Below, piece after piece: positions 1-7,282 of a DNA stretch of 22,287 nt. The stretch spans positions 1 through 22,287 of the forward strand of contig DAOTYI010000201.1 of assembly GCA_034434895.1 (NCBI GenBank), read 5' to 3'. The notes under the pieces were generated by a model. It worked only from the letters and a program-made list of their open reading frames with translations. It was not told where the DNA came from and did not search any database. The stretch comes from DAOTXL01 sp034434895. GTDB taxonomy: Bacteria; Chloroflexota; Anaerolineae; JAAYZQ01. A program made the position numbers and the translations under genes. How positions within the stretch are numbered: the stretch's first letter is position 1; the number at the start of each line of letters is the position of its first letter.

Positions 1-2
1 AG

Positions 3-3000
3 AACAACTCCACCAACTATGACGGCGGCATCTTCAAGACCGCCTTCCTGGCCTGGCCCTTCGAGTGGATCGACACGGTGGAGGAGCGGGCCGAGATCCT
101 GGGCGCCGCCCTGAACTGGATGTGCGTGCCGGCCGGCCTCCCCCAGGTCGTGCTCCTGCCCCCCTACCAGCAGGGCAACGGCGACCCCGGCACGGAGGTG
201 GTCTACAACCTCAGCCTGGGCAACTACCTGGGCTACTCCGACACCTTCACCCTGACCTATACCAGCCTCTGGCCGGTGAGCGGGCCGGCGACCCTCGGCC
301 CCCTGGCCAACAACGCCGTGGCCAGTTTCGCCGTCACCGTGACCATCCCGGGCGACGTCGCCTGCCTGGATGAGGATACGGCCGTGGTCACGGCCCTGGC
401 CTCGAACCCCATCTACTCCGACACGGCCCAGATTCGCACCATCGCCGGCCCCGACTGGCAGGTGGAAAGCAACACGAACGCCGAGGGCACCCACTGGATG
501 GCCTTTGCCTGCACCGACGATTACGGCATCTCCGGCACCTGCTTCTACGCCGGCGGGCTGGGCCCGGGCAACACCGTCACCGGCCACGCCCAGGCCTATG
601 ACATCGCCAGCGGCGTCTGGAGCGACCTGCCCGACATGCCCACCCCGGTCTTTGGCGCGGTGGGCGGCTTCCTGGGCGGCAAGTTCTGTGTGGCCGGCGG
701 CTTTACCACCACCGGCGGCACCTGGGGCGGCACCTATGCCCTGCAGTGCTACGACCCGGCGACCAACCTGTGGTCCACCGGCCCGAACATCCCCGGACCG
801 CCAGCGATCGGCGGGGCGGGCGGCGCGGCCGGCGGAGTGGTGGACGGCGTGCTGTACGTCACCGGCGGCTGCGGGGCCAACACCTGCGCCAGTAACCAGA
901 ACTTTGCCTTTGACGGCACCTCCTGGACGCAACTGGCACCCATGCCCGACTTTCTGGTCTTCCACGGCGCGGCGGCCGGCGCGGGCCGGCTCTATGTCGG
1001 CGGCGATTATACCGGCCTCAACGGCTTTTACGAGTATGATATCCTCAACGACGCCTGGATCAGCCGGGCCAGCCTGCCGGCCGGGGCCGGGAAAAAGTCG
1101 CCGGTCGGCGCGGTGGTCGCCGGCGGTGGGGCCTTCTGGTGGGGCGGCGACCTGGGAGGCTGGTCGAGCGTCCAGAACACCACCTGGTACTACGACCCCG
1201 TGGTCAACGGCTGGGTGCAGTTCACCGCCTTCCTGAATCAGATGACCACCGGGGCCGGCGGCGGGTTGGCCGACGGCCGGCTGTGGAACTTTGGCGGAAG
1301 CATCGGGGCCGGCCCGCTCATCCCACCGCCGCACGAGTCGCTGGCCTACTGCATCCCGCCCTCGCCCGGCGCGGGCGCGCTCACCGGCCACATCTACGAC
1401 CTCAATACCGGCCTGGGCCTGGTCAACGCCAACGTCCAGTTGGAGGGGGATAGCGACCCTGACTTCTGGGATGAGCGCTACAGCGGCTCCGACGGCGGCT
1501 ACTCCTTCGACCCGCTCATTGCCGGTACCTATTGGCTGCACGTCATGGAGATGGGCTACTACAACCAGTATTACATCGGCCCGATCACCGTCACCGAAGG
1601 GATTTCTACCGTCGTAGACGTCAGCCTGGCCGCCGCCTGGCCGGACCTGTCGGCCACCTCAGCCACCATCACCCTGCCGCCCACCAGCACGGCCTCCATC
1701 AGCCTGACGCTGACCAACACCGGCACGGGGGACCTGCGCTTCCATATCACCGGGCTGTCGAGCGAGTCGCTCTACCCCATCCTGGATGCTGCCGGGGTGC
1801 CCTCCGGCGTTGATCCGCAGGTCTATACCGACCTGAAGGCGGCGCCCGATGGCGTTGGCAGGTTCATCGTCTATCTGAAGGAACAGGCGGACCTGACGGC
1901 GGCCTTTGGCATCAAGGACCGGGAGGCGCGCGGCCGATATGTGCTCAATGCCCTGCGGGCCACCGCTGAGCGCAGCCAGGCCGGTCTGCGGGCCGAGCTG
2001 GACCGCGCCAGAGTCCGCTACGAGCCGCGCTACATCGTCAACGCCCTGGTGGTCGAAGGCAATGCCGCCCTGGTGGACAGCCTGGCGGCCCGGCCGGAAG
2101 TGGCCTACATCGGGGCCAACACCGCCATCCCGGCTCCTGCTCCGGTGGACAGCAACCCGGCTGCGGAGGGCACAGAGGCCCTGGAGTGGAACATCCAGAA
2201 GGTCCGGGCCGACGAAGTCTGGACCGGCTTTGGAGCAACCGGTCAGGGCCTGGTCATCTCCAACATTGATACCGGCGTGCAGTACACCCACCCGGCCCTG
2301 GTGAACCAGTACCGCGGCAACCTGGGCGGGGGCACCTACGACCACAACTACAACTGGTGGGACCCCTACAACCAGAACCCCAGCCAACCGACCGATGCCT
2401 CCGGCCACGGCACCCATACCATGGGCACGATGGTCGGCAGCGATGACCCGACCCACCCGATCTCGGCCACAAACGGCATCGGCATGGCCCCCGGCGCGAA
2501 GTGGATCGCCTGTGATGGCTTTGACAACAACACCGGCTACGGCTACGATGCCGAACTGCTGGAGTGCGCCGAGTTCATCCTGGCGCCGTGGGACCTGACC
2601 GGGGCCAACCCCGACCCGGCCATGCGGCCCGATGTGGTCAGCAACTCGTGGGGTGGGGGGCAAGGCCAGTGGTGGTACAACCAGGTCGTCTACGCCTGGC
2701 GGGCAGCCGGCATCTTCCCCTCCTTCTCCAACGGCAACAACGGCCCCTCCTGTGGCACGGCGGGCAGTCCGGGTGACCTGGCGAACGTGATAGGCACCGG
2801 CGCCACCGACAGCAACGATAACATCGCCGTCTTCTCCAGCCGTGGCCCGGCGGCCATCACCGGCATCACCAAGCCCAATGTCTCGGCTCCGGGCGTGAGC
2901 GTCCGCTCCTCTGTCCCCACCAACGGCTATGCCTCCTACAGCGGCACTTCGATGGCCAGCCCGCATGTGGCCGGTGAAGCAGCCCTCATCTGGTCGGCCG

Positions 3001-3422
3001 TGCCCGAACTGCGCGGGGATGTGCAGGTCACCTACTGGCTGATCGAGCAGAGCGCCACGCCGATCACCACCACCCAGGGCTGCGGCGGCGATACCCCGTT
3101 CGACGTGCCCAACAACGTCTACGGTTGGGGCCGCATTGACGCCTATGAGGCAGTGAGCATGGCCCTCAGCAGCGCGTGGGACATCCCCTGGCTGACCGTC
3201 GAGCCGGTGAGCGGCACCGTGGCCCCGGACGAGAGCCAGGAGATCGTGCTGACCTTCGACTCCAGCGGTCTGACCGTGGACGAGTGCTACACCGGCACCC
3301 TCAAGATCGAGTACAACGACCCCTACGTCCTGGAGCAGTTCCTGCCGGTGGAGGTGTGTGTGCAGGCACCCCCGCCTTCGTTCTACTACTACTACCTGCC
3401 GCTCATCACCAAAAATTTCTAA
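3..3422 (+). CDS. Secreted Kelch-repeat / subtilisin-like (S8) serine protease, 5' partial
   Basis: The frame is open from the left edge (first full codon at 3), so the N-terminus and signal peptide lie outside the window. The order of parts is: end of an unplaced domain (3-130), an Ig-like stretch, a Kelch-type beta-propeller rich in GG and W/Y-D repeats (about 450-1350), a carboxypeptidase-regulatory-like beta sandwich (about 1378-1635), a short Ig-like segment, an I9-like inhibitor prodomain (about 1836-2130) and an S8 peptidase domain (about 2190-3150). The catalytic set is complete: Asp in DTG at 2268, His in GHGTH at 2406, oxyanion Asn at 2736 and Ser in GTSMASPH at 2949. A final beta-sandwich precedes the tail YYYYLPLITKNF. 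Family knowledge says S8 enzymes cleave peptide bonds outside the cell; the substrate is unknown. The propeller may bind protein or glycan (inference). A GTG at 78 is an internal codon, not the start. Confidence 0.9.
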   Translation, partial: NNSTNYDGGIFKTAFLAWPFEWIDTVEERAEILGAALNWMCVPAGLPQVVLLPPYQQGNGDPGTEVVYNLSLGNYLGYSDTFTLTYTSLWPVSGPATLGPLANNAVASFAVTVTIPGDVACLDEDTAVVTALASNPIYSDTAQIRTIAGPDWQVESNTNAEGTHWMAFACTDDYGISGTCFYAGGLGPGNTVTGHAQAYDIASGVWSDLPDMPTPVFGAVGGFLGGKFCVAGGFTTTGGTWGGTYALQCYDPATNLWSTGPNIPGPPAIGGAGGAAGGVVDGVLYVTGGCGANTCASNQNFAFDGTSWTQLAPMPDFLVFHGAAAGAGRLYVGGDYTGLNGFYEYDILNDAWISRASLPAGAGKKSPVGAVVAGGGAFWWGGDLGGWSSVQNTTWYYDPVVNGWVQFTAFLNQMTTGAGGGLADGRLWNFGGSIGAGPLIPPPHESLAYCIPPSPGAGALTGHIYDLNTGLGLVNANVQLEGDSDPDFWDERYSGSDGGYSFDPLIAGTYWLHVMEMGYYNQYYIGPITVTEGISTVVDVSLAAAWPDLSATSATITLPPTSTASISLTLTNTGTGDLRFHITGLSSESLYPILDAAGVPSGVDPQVYTDLKAAPDGVGRFIVYLKEQADLTAAFGIKDREARGRYVLNALRATAERSQAGLRAELDRARVRYEPRYIVNALVVEGNAALVDSLAARPEVAYIGANTAIPAPAPVDSNPAAEGTEALEWNIQKVRADEVWTGFGATGQGLVISNIDTGVQYTHPALVNQYRGNLGGGTYDHNYNWWDPYNQNPSQPTDASGHGTHTMGTMVGSDDPTHPISATNGIGMAPGAKWIACDGFDNNTGYGYDAELLECAEFILAPWDLTGANPDPAMRPDVVSNSWGGGQGQWWYNQVVYAWRAAGIFPSFSNGNNGPSCGTAGSPGDLANVIGTGATDSNDNIAVFSSRGPAAITGITKPNVSAPGVSVRSSVPTNGYASYSGTSMASPHVAGEAALIWSAVPELRGDVQVTYWLIEQSATPITTTQGCGGDTPFDVPNNVYGWGRIDAYEAVSMALSSAWDIPWLTVEPVSGTVAPDESQEIVLTFDSSGLTVDECYTGTLKIEYNDPYVLEQFLPVEVCVQAPPPSFYYYYLPLITKNF

Positions 3423-3426
3423 ATAA

Positions 3427-3487
3427 GTAGGCAACTGCGAGCAGTTGCCCTACTGCGGGTGGCCGAAGGCATTGCCTTCGGCCACCC
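3427..3487. other. Two consecutive hairpins after the protease stop codon
   Basis: The first hairpin (3427-3453) pairs GTAGGCAACTGC with GCAGTTGCCCTAC around a 2-nt loop, with one bulged base. The second (3457-3487) is a perfect 14-bp stem, GGGTGGCCGAAGGC with its complement, around the loop ATT. Neither is followed by a T run on the + strand. They stand directly before the intrinsic terminator at 3501-3530. They may protect the 3' end of the long protease mRNA or strengthen termination between two convergent genes (inference). Confidence 0.6.
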
Positions 3488-3500
3488 CGGCTGAAAAGGC

Positions 3501-3530
3501 AAGGCCGGCGGATCGTCCGCCGGCCTTTTT
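3501..3530 (+). terminator. Rho-independent terminator of the protease gene
   Basis: A perfect 12-bp GC-rich stem (AAGGCCGGCGGA / TCCGCCGGCCTT) with a 3-nt loop is followed by TTT. The stem's last two pairs add to the T run, giving TTTTT at 3526-3530. It lies 80 bp after the protease stop. In the opposite direction an AAAA stretch at 3494-3497 gives a weak T run, so it may also terminate the convergent minus-strand operon ending at 3554. Confidence 0.8.
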
Positions 3531-3553
3531 CCTTCCCCGGCTCTATGCCTGGC

Positions 3554-3916
3554 TCAACAGGTTACATGGAAAAGCCCGATCACCGCCCCTTTCGCCTCGT
3601 TCCAGGCCTTGATCGCCTTTTTGGTGGGCAGCAGTTCCACCTGACAATCGTGGCTGGCGAAATAGTCGGCTGCCTCTTTGGACAGCTCGACCAGGCCATG
3701 CTGCCCGGCACCGATGATCAACCGCTCTGCCCCCTTTTCGTAAATATGCCTGGCTTCGTCCAGCGAAATGGTGTGCGAGGTGCCGTACACCTCCCTGGAC
3801 AGCTTCTTTTTCCGCTTTTTCACTTCACCGTTCAGGCGGATGATCACATCGTTCTCGTAGGTTTCCCCCTCAATGGTGATCGAGCCGAATTGGGTCTTGT
3901 CAATTTTGGGTTTCAT
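3554..3916 (-). CDS. Mth938/NDUFAF3-like small conserved protein
   Basis: This 120-residue protein begins MKPKIDKTQFGSI and has the features of the Mth938-like family (formerly DUF498): a GSITIEGETYENDVII beta segment, a central RLIIGAGQHG motif and a C-terminal NEAKGAVIGLFHVTC. The length matches the family. The ATG at 3916 is chosen because GAGGGGG stands 5-6 nt upstream; a longer in-frame start at 3991 would overlap selB and read through a repeat. The molecular function of bacterial members is not established. The eukaryotic relative NDUFAF3 helps assemble respiratory complex I, which should not be assumed here. It is the last gene of the minus-strand block, separated from selB by a period-7 repeat. 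Confidence 0.85.
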   Translation of the reverse strand: MKPKIDKTQFGSITIEGETYENDVIIRLNGEVKKRKKKLSREVYGTSHTISLDEARHIYEKGAERLIIGAGQHGLVELSKEAADYFASHDCQVELLPTKKAIKAWNEAKGAVIGLFHVTC

Positions 3917-3936
3917 GGTTTCCCCCTCGTCAAAGG

Positions 3937-3985
3937 TGAAACGCCAAACGCGATGCGTGATGCGTATTGCCTCCTGCCTCCTGCT
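3937..3985. repeat. Degenerate period-7 tandem array between selB and the Mth938-like gene
   Basis: Read on the + strand the units are GTGAAAC, GCCAAAC, GCGATGC, GTGATGC, GTATTGC, CTCCTGC, CTCCTGC. The phase holds for seven units, most ending in C preceded by G or A, while the first five bases drift. The array ends 2 bp from the selB stop codon (3988-3990). It fills nearly the whole 71-bp junction between two genes read in the same direction. Confidence 0.6.
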
Positions 3986-3987
3986 GC

Positions 3988-5913
3988 TCATCTCAGCACC
4001 CGTTCGTCCCCCACCCGGCGCGTGATCCGCTTTTCATCCAGGTAACCGAGCAACGCCAGGGCGTACTTGCGGCTGGTGTTGAACAGATCGCGCACCTGAG
4101 CGACGGTAATGCGCCCCTGTTCTTGCAGGCAGGCCACCACCCGGTCGCGCATCTCTTCGTAGGTCTCGGCCAGCAAGATCACCTCCTCGTTCAGCCGGAT
4201 CAGGCGGCCCTGTTCGAGCAGGGCGTTGAGCAGTTCAAGGCCAACCTTCTCCTGGCACTGAGCCACCGAGGGGGTCAGGTAGGGGTTCTGGCGGAAGGTG
4301 TGGAGCAAATCCTCCACGGCCTGTTGCTGTTGGGGCGTAAAGGCTGCCTGGTGGGAAGCCAGCCGGAGGGCGCTGCCCGCCTCGGCCAGCCAGCCTTCGG
4401 TTGTGGCGCGGGCAACGATTTCGTGAAACAGCCGGGGTGACAGGTTGGGAACATGGCGGGCCAGGCGGCTTTTCACCTCCTCACGGGGCATCCCGGCGCG
4501 CAACGGGAACTGAGCATGGTACTCGGCCAGCAGGGCCCCGATCCGCTCGTGCACAGCCCCCCAGCCGGAACGGGAGATCAGGAAGCAGGGGTCAGGGATG
4601 GAGGCAGGCAGGGGAGCGGCGATCAGGCTGCTATCCAGGAGCAGAATCTGTCCCTCGCTCACCAGGGAGCGCAATGATTCCTGGGCCTGCTGGCGGGCCA
4701 GGCCGGTGCGGCCCAGCAGGTCGCGGACTTCGCACGGTTGCTGCCGTTCCAGGTCCTGGAGCAGGATGTCGGCCGGGGTGCCGTGGGCCAGCGTCTGGAG
4801 TCGCTCGATGACCTCGGTGCGGAAACGGCGATAGCGGCGGCCGGGGAAGGGGTTGACCACCCACCCTCCGCCGATGGTCATGCTGGGTGAGGGTTGGCGG
4901 ATGATAAAGCGGTCCCCTTTGACCAGCGCCATCGGCCTGGCCAGCCGGAGTTGCACCCACCCCTCGTCGCCGGGGGACAGCATCTCCTTGTCCAGCAGGC
5001 GCACCCAGGCCAGGGTTTCGGCCGCACCGCTGAACAGGTCCACCGGGGCGTTGTGCTTGAGGGGAGTTGGGGCCTCGGCCAGGGTGCGCAGGTGACAATC
5101 CACCAGGGTTGTCGGCCGCAGCCAGCCGGGGGTGGTGACCAGGTCGCCGCGTTGCACCTGGTCGGTGCTGACACCGGTCAGGTTGATGGCCACGCGGCTG
5201 CCCGGCACAGCCCGTTCTATCTTTTCTTTGTGGGTCTGCAGGCCCCGGATGCGGGCCTTGAGGCCGGAAGGCTGGATCTCCACCTCCTGGCCGACGGTCA
5301 GGGTGCCATCGCTGAGCGTGCCGGTGACCACCGTGCCAAAGCCGGCGATGGTGAACACCCGGTCCACCGGCAGGCGGGGGCGGCCTATGTCGCGGCGGGG
5401 CGCGCTCGTGGCCAGGTAGCGGTCCAATTCGGCTACCAGTTCGGCCAGTCCCTGCCCCGTGCGCGCCGAGCAGCGGACCACCGCCGCTCCCTCCAGGACC
5501 GTGCCCTCCAGCACCTCCAGCAGATCGGCCTCCACCAGGTCCAGCCAGCCTTCATCCTGGACGGCGTCGGTCTTGGTCAGGGCCACCACGCCGCCGCGCA
5601 CCTGCAACAGGTCGAGGATGGCCAGATGTTCGCGGGTTTGGGGCATCACCCCCTCGTCGGCGGCCACGACAAAGAGCGCCGCATCTATGCCCCCCACGCC
5701 GGCCAGCATGTTCTTGATGAAATCTTTGTGGCCGGGCACATCCACAATGCCCACCCGCTCGCCGCTGGGCAGGGTCAACCAGGCAAAGCCCAGGTCAATG
5801 GTCATCTCCCGCTCTTTTTCTTCCTTGAGCCGGTCGGGGTCAATCCCGGTCAGGGCGCGGACCAGAGTGGACTTGCCATGGTCTACGTGGCCGGCGGTTC
5901 CAATGACGCGCAC
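3988..5913 (-). CDS. selB: Selenocysteine-specific translation elongation factor SelB
   Basis: This is the GTPase that delivers Sec-tRNA(Sec) to UGA codons marked by a SECIS hairpin. Its 641 residues match the usual bacterial length. The N-terminal G domain carries GHVDHGKS (residues 8-15), the switch region EREMTIDLGFAW, DVPGH (58-62), TKTD (113-116) and CSART. Beta-barrel domains II and III follow (about 175-345), then a long C-terminal set of winged helices (about 370-641) that in the family bind SECIS RNA. The start is GTG at 5913, preceded by GGGGGAGGAGGA. selA, selC, selD and any selenoprotein gene are not in the window, so the usual selA-selB pairing is absent here. The gene is flanked on both sides by period-7 repeats. 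Confidence 0.95.
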   Translation of the reverse strand: MRVIGTAGHVDHGKSTLVRALTGIDPDRLKEEKEREMTIDLGFAWLTLPSGERVGIVDVPGHKDFIKNMLAGVGGIDAALFVVAADEGVMPQTREHLAILDLLQVRGGVVALTKTDAVQDEGWLDLVEADLLEVLEGTVLEGAAVVRCSARTGQGLAELVAELDRYLATSAPRRDIGRPRLPVDRVFTIAGFGTVVTGTLSDGTLTVGQEVEIQPSGLKARIRGLQTHKEKIERAVPGSRVAINLTGVSTDQVQRGDLVTTPGWLRPTTLVDCHLRTLAEAPTPLKHNAPVDLFSGAAETLAWVRLLDKEMLSPGDEGWVQLRLARPMALVKGDRFIIRQPSPSMTIGGGWVVNPFPGRRYRRFRTEVIERLQTLAHGTPADILLQDLERQQPCEVRDLLGRTGLARQQAQESLRSLVSEGQILLLDSSLIAAPLPASIPDPCFLISRSGWGAVHERIGALLAEYHAQFPLRAGMPREEVKSRLARHVPNLSPRLFHEIVARATTEGWLAEAGSALRLASHQAAFTPQQQQAVEDLLHTFRQNPYLTPSVAQCQEKVGLELLNALLEQGRLIRLNEEVILLAETYEEMRDRVVACLQEQGRITVAQVRDLFNTSRKYALALLGYLDEKRITRRVGDERVLR

Positions 5914-5947
5914 TCCTCCTCCCCCCCACAGATGTCAGAGATCAGGT

Positions 5948-6045
5948 ATTAGATATTGGATATTGGATATTGGATATTGGATATTGATGATTCCAATCTC
6001 CAATCTCTAATCTCTAATATCCAATCTCTAATCTCTAATATCAAT
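5948..6045. repeat. Period-7 tandem array with an orientation switch between selB and the coiled-coil gene
   Basis: Fourteen contiguous heptamers keep phase over 98 bp. The left half (5948-5989) is ATTAGAT, four copies of ATTGGAT and ATTGATG. The right half (5990-6045) is ATTCCAA, TCTCCAA, then TCTCTAA and TATCCAA variants. CCAAT in the right half is the complement of ATTGG in the left, so the array reverses orientation without losing phase. The TGA stop of the coiled-coil gene (6041-6043 on the minus strand) lies inside the last unit, and the array ends 34 bp from the selB start. It is much richer in A+T than the surrounding DNA. Confidence 0.85.
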
Positions 6046-7234
6046 CCTTCTTTGGCCTTTCTTCGAGAAGCCGCGTCATCTCGCCCAGCCAGCGGCGCGA
6101 CTCCTGAGTCTGGTAGGTGATCTGCGCTTCCAGGAATTTCCACACGGCTTCGATCTGGGACTGATGATGGGCCAGCCGCTGTTCTACCTGGGCGAAGGTG
6201 TCGGCGATCTGCTGGTTGCGTTTGGCCTGCTCGGTCCATTGATGATCCCAGCGCAGAAGCTCCCTTCTCCACCGCTTTTCATTCTCTTCCTGCCACTGCT
6301 CCAGTTGGCGTTTCTGGCGCTCCTCACCCAGGCGCTGCAATTCGGCCACCTGGGTCTGGTCGCGCCGGATCTGTTCCTGGAACCGCTCGATATTGTCCAC
6401 CACCTGCCGGTCTTCGCGAAACGCCTCGCCAAACTGTTGCATCTGCGCCGAAAAGTGGTCTATCTTTTTGACCTGCGCGTCCAGCGTCTCGCCCCATTCA
6501 GCCACCTGCCGTTTCAGGTGATCGGCCTCCAGGAGCTGCCTTTCGATAAACTCCCGCTGCGCCGTGCGCAGTTGCGAAAGCAGCTCTTTCAATTCGCCGC
6601 TATCCCGCTCCTGACGCTGCACCGCATCCTCGACCATCTGCAGGCGTGACCCCTGTTGTTCCAGGCGTTTCATCGCCTCCAGCGATTCCTGCTGCAGGCG
6701 GGCGATCCGCTTGCTATCCTGCTGGCGGCCATCCTCCAGGAAGGACACGCTGCGCAGTTTGCCTTCCACCTCCTTGCTCAGGGCAGCCAGCTCCTGTTGC
6801 ATGTTCAGCAACGCCTCGCTCACCCGTCCCTGTTCCGCCTTGCGCAGGCCCATCTCTTCGTCCAGGCGGGGCAGGCGCTGCAGCTCGCGACGGATTTCGT
6901 TCAGCGCCCGGCTGACATTGTCGCGCTCGATGGCCCGCACCCGCTCTATCTCCCGCGCTTCCTGCTGGCGGCGCTCATCGGCCTGGGCCAGCATCTGGAC
7001 CACTTCGTTTTTCAGTTGTTGAAGCGCCGTCTCCAGTTGCGAAAATTTGAGCAGTTGCGCCTGCAGGCCCGCCATCCGCCCCTCCAGCTCCTGGATGACC
7101 CGGGCCTGGTCCTGCAACTCGACTTCCTGGCTGTGGAGCCGTTGTTGCAGGCGCGCAAGTTCGGCCTTGTCACGGCGGTGTTCTTCGTCCAGCCAGGTCA
7201 CCATCTGGGTGAGTTGGCTCGTATCCAGGCTCAT
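6041..7234 (-). CDS. Long coiled-coil protein of unknown function
   Basis: The 397 residues are almost entirely charged heptad sequence rich in Glu, Gln, Arg and Leu (for example ELARLQQRLHSQEVELQDQ near the N-terminus). There is no signal peptide, membrane segment, ATP-binding motif or other enzymatic signature. The C-terminal third is richer in Trp and Gln (WQEENEKRWRRELLRWDHQW) and differs from the rest. The ATG start at 7234 has GGAGG about 10 nt upstream. The protein is likely cytoplasmic and structural or scaffolding, which is an inference from composition only. It follows phoU by 48 bp in the same direction. The stop codon lies within the period-7 array, so the last residues PKKD may derive from repeat-adjacent sequence. 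Confidence 0.8.
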   Translation of the reverse strand: MSLDTSQLTQMVTWLDEEHRRDKAELARLQQRLHSQEVELQDQARVIQELEGRMAGLQAQLLKFSQLETALQQLKNEVVQMLAQADERRQQEAREIERVRAIERDNVSRALNEIRRELQRLPRLDEEMGLRKAEQGRVSEALLNMQQELAALSKEVEGKLRSVSFLEDGRQQDSKRIARLQQESLEAMKRLEQQGSRLQMVEDAVQRQERDSGELKELLSQLRTAQREFIERQLLEADHLKRQVAEWGETLDAQVKKIDHFSAQMQQFGEAFREDRQVVDNIERFQEQIRRDQTQVAELQRLGEERQKRQLEQWQEENEKRWRRELLRWDHQWTEQAKRNQQIADTFAQVEQRLAHHQSQIEAVWKFLEAQITYQTQESRRWLGEMTRLLEERPKKD

Positions 7235-7282
7235 GATCCCTGCCTCCCGATTCCTATTTCATCCATGCTCCGGGGCCGGTTT

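Noticed and set aside
1659..3434. A 591-codon open frame on the minus strand opposite the protease gene.
   Set aside because: It lies fully antisense to clear S8 and prodomain motifs, has no recognisable domain, and is explained by the scarcity of stop codons in GC-rich antisense DNA.
4894..5952. A 352-codon + strand frame opposite selB, ending near the heptamer array.
   Set aside because: It is antisense to the conserved GTPase domain and has no ribosome-binding site or known motif.
5948..6045. A CRISPR array reading of the repeat tract.
   Set aside because: There are no spacers: the 7-bp units are contiguous, far shorter than CRISPR repeats, and no cas gene is nearby.
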